Positions 56,510 to 64,000 of a DNA stretch of 64,000 nucleotides are shown piece after piece; position 1 is the first letter of the stretch; every line of letters begins with the position of its first letter. The stretch is taken from NCBI GenBank assembly GCA_019915015.1, contig JAHBBC010000015.1:930001-994000 (forward strand). The letters are read 5' to 3'. The stretch is from Auriscalpium vulgare. Its lineage: Eukaryota; Basidiomycota; Agaricomycetes; Russulales; Auriscalpiaceae. The translations under genes were made by a program, and so were the position numbers. Under the pieces are notes generated by a model. The model ran no database searches, was not told the origin of the DNA, and saw only the letters and a list, made by a program, of their open reading frames with translations.

Positions 56510-58612
56510 CTAGTCAAGCTCATTCAGTGCCCTGGGGAACATGGACATGGCCCTCGCCACACTGTGAGTTCTCACGCATGAGCTTGAGTGTGCGCATAAG
56601 TGGGAAAAAACTTACTCGTCGTCGTCCGAATCGCGGCGGCTATGGTAAGTGGCATGAGCACCGTCGCGACTAGTCATATATGTATATAGGCCTCACCGAA
56701 CGGCAAAGAGAGATGATGGAGCAATTGCTGTGGCAGAAGGGAGAGCTGACGTCCGTATCGGAATTGGCGCAATCTCCGGGCCCAGGCCGAAGGGGAAATG
56801 AGGCCTGGGGAGGACGGGGCGACTACTCATGCGTGAAAATGGCAGCCCGTGCACATCGAGATGGAGAGAAAATATTCACCGTGAATTGAAGAGAGAGTAA
56901 GACGGCATTGAGCATGTTAGCACTTGTATTGCGATATACATGATTGACTTACAGAAAGAGGCGGCGCCTGTAATTATTGGTTCAATAGCAAATTTCGGAA
57001 GAAACCGTCGACACTTACGAGGGAGGAGCAACAGCCGGGTTCGCAGCGGCGGGTGCCGCAGCAGCAGGAGGAGCTTGCACAGTGATGACGTTGGGTGTCG
57101 CCTTGGGGCCATGACCGGCGAAAACCTTGCTGACGATAGCTTCTATCCCGCTGCCTCCCACTTCTTGGATAAGCGGATTTTTGAAGAAACTAGCAAGCGA
57201 CCGGTCGTTGAGCTCGCGCTGGATCAGGTGATCGACAATGTCCCGTCTGTACACGCAGACCGTCAGCCATCAGCGCAATGTACACTAAGAGATACACCTA
57301 CGCAGCAGGAGCTGAAGTTGCTGAAGGAGCAGCGGCGGATTTAGCCGGCGCAGGTGCCTGTACGATGACAGTCGGAGGGGCGGCCTGTTGGCTACCAATT
57401 CCACTGAAGATACCGCTGCCGATGTGTCCGGCAAATTTAGTGGCAATTTTGCCAACATCGGTCGCCGCGAACTTCTCAACCTTTCCGATTAAATCGCTGG
57501 CCACGCTACGCCCGGAGAGCGCGTTGGCCAAGTAGTCTTCGAGGGCATCGCGCTGAGCGAGGTACTCCACAACGTCTCGCCTACAGTTCATCGGTCAGCG
57601 TGACGATCTGAGCTGTTCGTAGACAGTGAACTTACTCAGCGGAGACTACTGTCCCACCCACCGCAGTGGGCGCGTCTACGGGAGCAGTCGCTGTAGGCGC
57701 CGGGGCGTCCGGTGCGGGGGAGGAATGCGAGCCACCGAAGATGCTCCCGGCGATCCCCGCCCCAACAGCCCCCGCCGCGAGGTGAGGCAGAAACTTCGGG
57801 ATCTTAGAAGCGATGCTAGAAATTGCACTCGCGAACGAGCGCTCGTCCAGCTCACGTTCGAGCAGTTCTGCCAGAGCGCGCCTAGTAGGAGAAACTGTTT
57901 AGAACCTGACCTGCAACCAATACGTCGACCAGACATACCTAGTAGCCTGGCCCTGCTGACCAGCCGCTGGCTGAGGCGCTGAGGAGTCGTCGTTGTCGTC
58001 CGAGCTGCCGCCGCTGAAAAAGTGTCCAATAACCTTCCACCGAGTTTTTCAATGTCACCGAACAGGCCACGCTCGTAAAGGGCATGCAAGTCGCGGGAAT
58101 TGAGGCCCGCAACAAGTGATCGGTCATCCAGGTCACCCTCAGAGAGCAGGTCCGCCAGAGAGCGCCTACGAGAAGCTACTTAGAGCCTGATATGCAACCG
58201 AGACTTAGTGAAAAGACATACCTGGATGCCTGCCCCTGCTGGGCAGCTGTTGGTTGAGGTAGCGAGGACTCGTCGCTGTGGCCGCCGAAAATATGTGCGA
58301 CGGCCTCCTCGGGCAAATGTACCAAGCTAGTGAAAAAACCGCGCTCGTCAAGGGCCTGCAAGTCGCGAGGATTCAGGCCTCCGACAACGGAATTCTGCAG
58401 GTTCTCGATGAGCGGCGCGAGGAGGTGCACCGTGCGGGCATCGAGTTCAGCACCACGGGCCTGAACTGGAGTCGGTCTGAGAGGCCATTGTGTCAGAACT
58501 CCGTAGCGGACCATGTCAGCATGCGATAGAGAGCGTACTGGATGGGGGCGGCAACGGCGGACTGTCCAGCAGCGAGGGCGAGGAGAAGAACGGCAACGGT
58601 GGAGGAGTGCAT
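56510..58612 (-). CDS. Secreted modular family, copy E (one-base deletion in module 2)
   Basis: Start at 58612 with the same signal peptide as copy D. Module 1 matches D. In module 2 a C is missing near 58037 (CCTTCCACCG against CCTTCCCACCG in D), which turns GGKVIKHFFSGG into GGRLLDTFSAAA and breaks the frame. Modules 3, 4 and 5 match copy C almost exactly. A 15-base micro-exon (LFL) follows, then an exon starting RPVLPRPHFPFGLGPE, a 24-base exon (RRRDSDDD), and the tail VARAMSMFPRALNELD ending at 56510. All exons are phase-2 symmetric, so skipping the damaged exon would restore an open protein. Otherwise this is a recent pseudogene or a sequence error. Confidence 0.6.
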
Positions 58613-58765
58613 GGCTTAAGATATTAGAGGTGATTCGTCAGAGTAAACTTGTGTGGAGGTGCGTAAATGCTGCAAAAGAGTGACGTGAAGATGAAGATAA
58701 AGTCGTGAGGGCTGTAAAAGACGGAGGTCAGCACATGACCGGTCCAACTCGGAGGAGAGAATGTA

Positions 58766-58850
58766 GCTTACCAGCCAGTGCCTGTATGAATGAAATGCGA
58801 AATGAGCAGAAGCTGGAGAATCCGAGCTGCAAGCAGGCAAACTTATATAG
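58766..58850 (-). promoter_or_regulatory. Copy E promoter: TATA element and 5' UTR intron donor
   Basis: CTATATAAG lies at about 58842-58850, and CACTGGCTGGTAAGC near 58767-58781. The arrangement is the same as upstream of copies A, B and D. Confidence 0.45.
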
Positions 58851-58879
58851 GAGAGAACGCTCACGGCATGGAGGCGTCA

Positions 58880-59400
58880 GCGCCGTGCTTCACAAAATTT
58901 GTTGAAGAAGCCCGCGCCCGAAGCGATGATTCTGGCAGCCACATGTGACCACGTAGTTGATGCATCATCGCCGCTCAGGCTATCAGCATCACTAGTGTCT
59001 CTGTACGTTTGGAGATGTGTGCATCGACTCTGATCGCTGATTGTAGCCTCCTTGTACGGGAAGCCAAGCCTGGCGGGGGAGGTAACTTCGAAAATGAGTA
59101 AGCTTGAAATTCGGACCACAAATTCCACAATGGCACTCACAGCGGAGTCCTTGAAGGGATACAGACCCACAAGAACGTTCCGGCCACGTCCAGCGCAAGC
59201 CAAATTCCCGGCATCATCACACCCTTGAGCGCCCATCCTGAAACAGGCGCGACCGATTGGCGAAGAGAAGCATAGCATACTGGATGCCTGCCTGGTGGAG
59301 TTTCCGGTATGCGCTAGGGCACGAAGCACTGCGCGCAATATTTGCTGGTGACCGTCAATCAGCGGAGGAGTCGCAATAGACGACAAAATTCACCTTTACG
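58880..59400 (-). repeat. Repeat Y, copy 6 (diverged)
   Basis: The minus strand carries PPLIDGHQQILRAVLRA and MPGIWLALDVAGTFLWVC, related to the Y copies upstream of secreted copies B and D, and it again lies directly upstream of a secreted-family gene. Frames are broken. Confidence 0.3.
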
Positions 59401-59942
59401 ACATACTGGTAGTAGTTGATATTGGCAGTAGTTGATATTGGCAGTGGCCATTGAGGTTCAGACCCGGATTCGATAGAGATGACGTCGATGACGTGTCTGA
59501 ACTTCTGAAAAAATGTGAGCAAAATCAAGCACTTTCTTAGTTCGGCGCATTCTACGCTGTCGGTGCAAGGCATCGTTCCGATGACAGCTGGGTGCAATGC
59601 AGTGTCACCCAGAAAATTTCGATACGTATCGCGAGATCAGCGCTCAGCATGCCTCGTGGTGGCGCCTGCGTGAGTTCCTCAGCGCGTCGCCCAGGTTTCT
59701 GGTGCCGGTGCCGCCACCAACAGTCGGGTCAAGCGGGACTGATGATCGCAGAGAAGCCACATGCAACTCTCGTAAACCACTGGGTCCGGTCAAGCGCTGA
59801 CATGGACAGGTTGAGGGTCGAGAGAGCCTTCAGCGACGGAGACACCAGGTTTGCCCATGCTTCTGGGTAACGGCGACATGAATGCTCGAATTAGTGCGTA
59901 GAGACGTGTATGCGAGATGACAAGAATGTACTCCCCTCCCCC
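59401..59942. other. Right border of the duplicated region
   Basis: About 540 bases without a supported gene. Two overlapping plus frames at 59592-59870 lack domains. A short direct repeat (GTAGTTGATATTGGCAGT) occurs twice at 59411-59447. Conserved single-copy genes resume at 59943. Confidence 0.4.
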
Positions 59943-61438
59943 TCAGTTCAAATTCTGAAGCTTCATCCACTCCTTATCATTCGCGTTAAAGTCGACGCCC
60001 TTCCCCTTCCACCACTCCCGCGCGCGCTCGCCGCCCCCAATCGCATCCTCCAGCGCCTCCTCCACATCGCACATCCGATACTGGATTGGCAGCCCGCTCT
60101 TGTCCCACCAGTCGAGCACCTCGGGGCGGTCGTGCCGCGTCGCGCCGACGAGCGCGTCCTGGTCGAAGAACAGCTGCAGCCCGCTCGCGAGCCACCACTG
60201 CAGCACGTCGACGCGCCCGTGGCAGCTCGCGTGATTCAGCGCCTGCTTGTCGTATGTGTAGTCGAGGCCCGACGCCGCCCACCACGCGAGCGCGCCGACG
60301 TGCCCGGCCGCGCTGGCCGTGTCCATCACGCGCCCGACCTTCAGCGGCAGCCGTTCCCGGTGCGCGCGCCACCAGTCGAGTACCTCAAGCTGGTTTTTGG
60401 ATGATGCGAACTCGAGCGCCGCCTCCGTGTACTCGAACGGGAGGCCGGACGTCAGCCACCAGTCGAGCGACGCGACCTGCCCATTGCGTGATGCCCCGTC
60501 GATCGCGTCTTGGATATTCCGGACTGACGGTAGTGGGAGATCACTTGAGTGCTCTTTTCGTAGGTCGTTCCACCAGTCCAAGACGGCTGTGCGTCCGTTG
60601 TGTGTGGCAACGACCGGGATGAGATCGTGTCTGAACATTCTGCGGAACAAGACGCGATAGTGGTGGAAGATGTATGAGAGGACATGGGTATATCCGAAGC
60701 GGATCGTCAGCGTGGCGCCGACGGAGGTGGGGGGATGTGCGGTGGGATCAGACGAAACCAAGAGGGGGAGGTAGCCTGTAAGCAAAGCGTGGTCGGTCGC
60801 AGAGGCACGCGTCCACGACAAAGGCTGCGAAAGAGATGTAGGCAGGCCGACAGCCTTCGTCAGCTCCCAGTCACCAACATGATCCATAATCTCTGCCATG
60901 ACCTCGACCGGCAGAGGTGGAACATGCGGATGTCGGCCGCGAGGCATATGCGACGTGGGAAGACGTGTCAGTTCTATTTCGGGCGAGGCGGCTGTTGGGA
61001 ACGTGGACAGCACGGCAACAGATTCCTGAGGAGAGTCTGGAGGTCTCTGGAGCGCACTCGACGGAAAAGATTCGTGCGGTTTTGAGGCGACCTCTGGGGT
61101 TCTTCGCCCGTCGAAGGAAACGAGTACATGTGGAGGTCGTAGTGTGCGAGGCGGCATGCCAGCTCTACGTGGCTGCCATTCGTCGATAGCGAACGAACGA
61201 AGCAGAACAGATGGAGCTGGTCATAGGTGAGACGTCGGTATGCGTCGTGTACGAGATTATTTGGTGTGTCTGGCAGGGTATAAGGCGGCGTCTGGGGAGT
61301 CTCAAGTACATCTGATGTAGGCTGAAAAAGGCACTGTGAGCATATATACAGATAGCAGGAGCATACTGAGAACAAGGGATCATTCACGGCGTTGACACTG
61401 ACTTGCAGCACGGACGCCTTTTTAAGTGAAAGCTGCAT
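59943..61438 (-). CDS. SAP-domain protein with ankyrin-like WW repeats
   Basis: Start at 61438 gives MQLSLKKASVLQ, then a GTCAGT donor. The next exon holds a SAP-like helix-turn-helix (YRRLTYDQLHLFCFVRSL, GSHVELACRLAHYDL), a motif that usually binds DNA or acts in nuclear proteins. Further on an F-box-like segment appears (PPLPVEVMAEIMDHVGDWEL). At least six repeats of about 33 residues follow with the core VLDWW / LQWW / LAWW and SGL, for example RTAVLDWWNDLRKE, VASLDWWLTSGLPFEY and VDVLQWWLASGLQLFF. These resemble ankyrin-like repeats expanded in basidiomycetes. The SAP exon and the repeat exon are in different frames between about 61150 and 60980, so a small intron or a frameshift there is unresolved. 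The C-terminus is EWMKLQNLN at 59943. Confidence 0.7.
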
Positions 61439-61862
61439 GTCCTCGACCACCCCGGGGTCTCGATCTCCTCACCATGACACAAGACTCAGACATCCTCTCA
61501 CCTTGATATCCCAGCACACAGCACATAGCTCTCTCCCCAGGTCGGCGACAGAGACGGATCTCATCTCCATCAAAGCTTCACGACGTCACCACCACCCCGT
61601 CGATCGCTGCTCGCTTCGCCGGTCAAAGATGAAGATGCAGGGTCGTTGAATAGATAGAGCGGCGTCCTGGGCAGCTACGGTGTCGTGTGCGGTGTCGAGG
61701 AGGTGCCGGGACGACGAGGACGAGGTGGATGGTGAAAGCGCGAAGAAAGGCGGGGCACTCAACGGAACGGGTAATAATAGACCTTATGTCAGCGGCTGCG
61801 TCACCGACTCGGACAGTTCCCTTTGCCTCCCACAGTCCTCCGAGTCGGCCATCGCTTTCTCA
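61439..61862. promoter_or_regulatory. Divergent promoter, SAP/ankyrin-like gene and NFKBIL1-like gene
   Basis: About 420 bases between divergent starts. In-frame sequence upstream of 61863 is open but lacks conservation cues. No TATA box stands out. Confidence 0.35.
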
Positions 61863-62884
61863 ATGCCCAGAAAGCTTCATTTGAAACGCACGCCCGCCGA
61901 GCAGGCCGAACACGACCTGCGCAAGGCCCGCAGAGCCGCACGCAAAGCCACGCGCGGGGTGCGGGACGACTCAGACCCTCCTCGGCGCACCAAGAAGCGT
62001 CGGCAGCCGTCTGGCGGACCCTCCGACCGCGATGACAGCGACACCGAGTACGGCCCACAGCCTGCGGGGCCATCGACGTCGCGCGCGGACGATTTTGAGG
62101 ACATCCGTGCGCGCGTGGAGGAGCAGCGGTTCCAGGAGAAGATGTGGGGCGCATCTATGGACGATGACCGCCTGGACGCCGTCGAGGCGCGGATGAACGA
62201 CTACGCGCACGTCCCGAAGCGCTGGCGGGGGGCGCAGGTCGCGGAGGACGTCCCGGCAGGGGACGAGGGCGACCCATTGCGGATGGACGACGAGGAGTAC
62301 GCGGAGTGGGTCAGAGCAGGAATGTGGAGGTGCGTCCCGCAGCCGATTAAGCCTGCCACCGTCGTTGCTCACAGTGTCGCCATCACAGGAGAAAAAATGC
62401 TGCGGCAGTCGAGGAAGAGGCGCGTCAGAAAGCTGCTTATCTTGCCGCGCAGGCAGAGGCCGCACGTAAGCTCAAGGCCAAGGAAGAAGTGCGGAAACGG
62501 AAGCGTTGGGAACGCGAGCAACTACGCAAGGCCGATATTCGTGCCGCATACGAGCGCCGCTGGACAGAGATTCTCATACCCACCACCGACCCACCCGCCT
62601 TGCGCTTCGGTGACGTGCCTTGGCCAGTTACACACGAGTCCGTCAGCTTAGAGCTGCTCACTGCCGAGGATGTTTCCGCTTTCCTTGCTCTGGGAACCCA
62701 TCCCAGCGACGAGGATGCTGCGCGCACGCGGAAGGAACGTCTCCGGGAGACCATGCTGCGCTTCCATCCAGACAAATTCGAGGGCAGGGTGATGAAGCTG
62801 GTGCGCGAAGAAGATCGAGAAGCCGTGCGAGAGGGCGTCGGCGCAGTGGTGCGGGCAGTCACAACACTGATGGCGGCACCCTAG
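61863..62884 (+). CDS. NFKBIL1-like / J-domain-like nuclear protein
   Basis: Start MPRKLHLKRTPAEQAEHDLR at 61863 fits the usual N-terminus of basidiomycete members (remembered). An upstream in-frame extension is possible but of unlike composition. Exon 1 is Arg/Lys-rich, then acidic, and ends at a GTGCGT donor in GMWR. Exon 2, after a CACAG acceptor, continues RKNAAAVEEEARQKAAYLAA as a long charged helix with KRKRWEREQLRKADIRAAYE. The C-terminal block is TRKERLRETMLRFHPDKFEG followed by VMKLVREEDREAVREGVGAV, resembling the C-terminal region of NF-kappa-B inhibitor-like 1 proteins, which have a J-domain-like HPDKF. The likely role in RNA processing is inference. The stop is at 62884. Confidence 0.65.
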
Positions 62885-63007
62885 TCGGTATGTCGACATC
62901 TCTCGCGCCTTATCCACCCGTCAGCAACCACACCGAGGATTTCACAACTAGAGATGAGCGTATAAATACCGTCCGTGTATGTATGGATGCTACACCTAAA
63001 CTCTGCA

Positions 63008-64000
63008 TCACAACTTCGCTGCTAGATCCTTCAACTCCGGCACTGGATCCGTTCCCTTACCCTTCGTCAGGAAATCCTTGATATTCTTCAGCGCGCGGAC
63101 CTCCATCTTGCGCTGCGAGTCCTGCGTCTCGGTGCCCATATGCGGCAGCAGCGTCGCGTTCGGGAACTCGAGCAGTCGCGGGTTCACCGCAGGCTCGTCG
63201 GGATATACGTCCAGGCCGACCGCGCCGAGCTACCAACGCCCTCAGTCCCACATCGCACGCGCCACATGGTGACAGCACTCACATGCCCGTCCTCCAGCGC
63301 ACGGATCATGGCCGCTTCATCGATGACCTTCCCCCGCGCCGTGTTCACAATGACCGCGCCCCTCTTCAGCTTCCTAATCATCCCCTCGCCCACCAGGCCC
63401 TCCGTGTCCTTCCGCAGCGGCACATGGACGCTCAGCACGTCCGCCGCGCCCAAAAACTCGTCCAGCCTGTTTGTGCCATAGTACTCGCACCACGCAGGCG
63501 CGCCCGCGACGCGGCTGCGCGAGTGGTAGATCACGCGCATGGGGAACGCATGCGCGAGCTCCGCGAGGCGCAGCCCGATGCCGCCCAGCCCGAGCACGGC
63601 GAGCGTGCGCCCTGTGAGGTCGTGTTGACGGCCTGCGTCGAGCCCGGCCTTCCACGCGGCCGCGCGCAAGTTGCGCTCCGCCTTGGCGAAGCCGCGTAGC
63701 GCAGAGATGAGCAGGTACAGCGCGGTGGTGGCGGTTGCGTCGTCTACGGCGCCCGGCGTATTCGACAGTATGATGCCTGACGGTGTTAGTATACATTTTC
63801 TCTGTGTGTCTGAGAGGTGGGGCGTACCCTTCTCCTTGCACACGCCCACGTCGATCTGGTCGTACCCGGCCCCGTTGTGTGCGATCCACTTCACGCTCGG
63901 GGACAGCGCCTCGATGATCTCGCGATCGAAGACGCCAATGCGATCTGCGGACGTGTTGTGGCGATAGACGGCGACGGTGCCCTCGTACTTCCCGCCCGCC
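63008..64000 (-). CDS. D-isomer-specific 2-hydroxyacid dehydrogenase (partial, 5' end off window)
   Basis: NAD(P)-dependent reduction of 2-oxoacids, such as glyoxylate or hydroxypyruvate. Visible from the window edge inward: GTVAVYRHNTSADRIGVFD, SVKWIAHNGAGYDQID, then after an intron ILSNTPGAVDDATATTALYL. The nucleotide-binding GxGxxG motif is AVLGLGGIGLRLAELAHAF. The catalytic set is recognisable: Arg in VNTARGKVIDE, Glu in DVYPDEPAVNPRLLEF, and His in ATLLPHMGTET. The protein ends VPELKDLAAKL at 63008. Two introns are visible, near 63235-63280 and 63775-63830. The N-terminal part lies beyond 64000. It is closest in style to the fungal GRHPR-like group, but substrate cannot be read from sequence. 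Confidence 0.9.

Overview
The window is nuclear DNA of a filamentous basidiomycete, most likely a mushroom-forming agaricomycete. Genes are broken by many short introns of about 50-60 bases with GT..AG ends. The gene set is typical of that group: phenylalanine ammonia-lyases, FunK1 protein kinases, a TmpA-like membrane protein and secreted proteins. There are no operons, ribosome-binding sites, rRNA or tRNA genes, CRISPR arrays or recognisable transposons.

The left half (about 0.6-32.9 kb) is ordinary conserved gene space. In order it holds: two tandem phenylalanine ammonia-lyase genes (minus); a DUF1917/Bles03-like protein (minus); FCF1, a PIN-domain rRNA-processing factor (minus), divergent from a 1,676-residue acidic protein of unknown function (plus); a TmpA-like membrane protein (plus); oligoribonuclease (minus) with an 8-base micro-exon; a DEK_C/SWIB protein (plus); a LARGE/GT49-type glycosyltransferase (minus); and an HRD3/SEL1L-type ERAD protein (plus). 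The last four form two divergent pairs.

From about 33 to 59.9 kb the character changes to a nest of segmental duplications. It contains two nearly identical FunK1 kinase genes in an approximately 9.04-kb tandem duplication and two copies of an unidentified family called Z here. It also contains about six decayed blocks of another unidentified sequence, Y. Most striking are five copies (A-E) of a secreted, exon-modular protein family that I do not recognise. In this family every coding intron falls in phase 2, so each exon is an interchangeable cassette: signal peptide, up to five modules of 76-88 codons, two micro-exons and a short conserved tail. The copies range from a module-less 114-residue form (A) to a full 508-residue form (D). 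One copy has lost its 5' half to a deletion (C), one has a one-base frameshift in one module (E), and modules appear to have been swapped between copies. Each FunK1 gene is followed convergently by one of these secreted-protein genes.

The right end (59.9-64 kb) returns to single genes: a SAP-domain plus ankyrin-like WW-repeat protein (minus), an NFKBIL1-like protein (plus), and the 3' part of a D-2-hydroxyacid dehydrogenase (minus) that runs off the window. Gene models were made by eye from splice signals and reading frames. Family names rest on remembered motifs, not on database searches.
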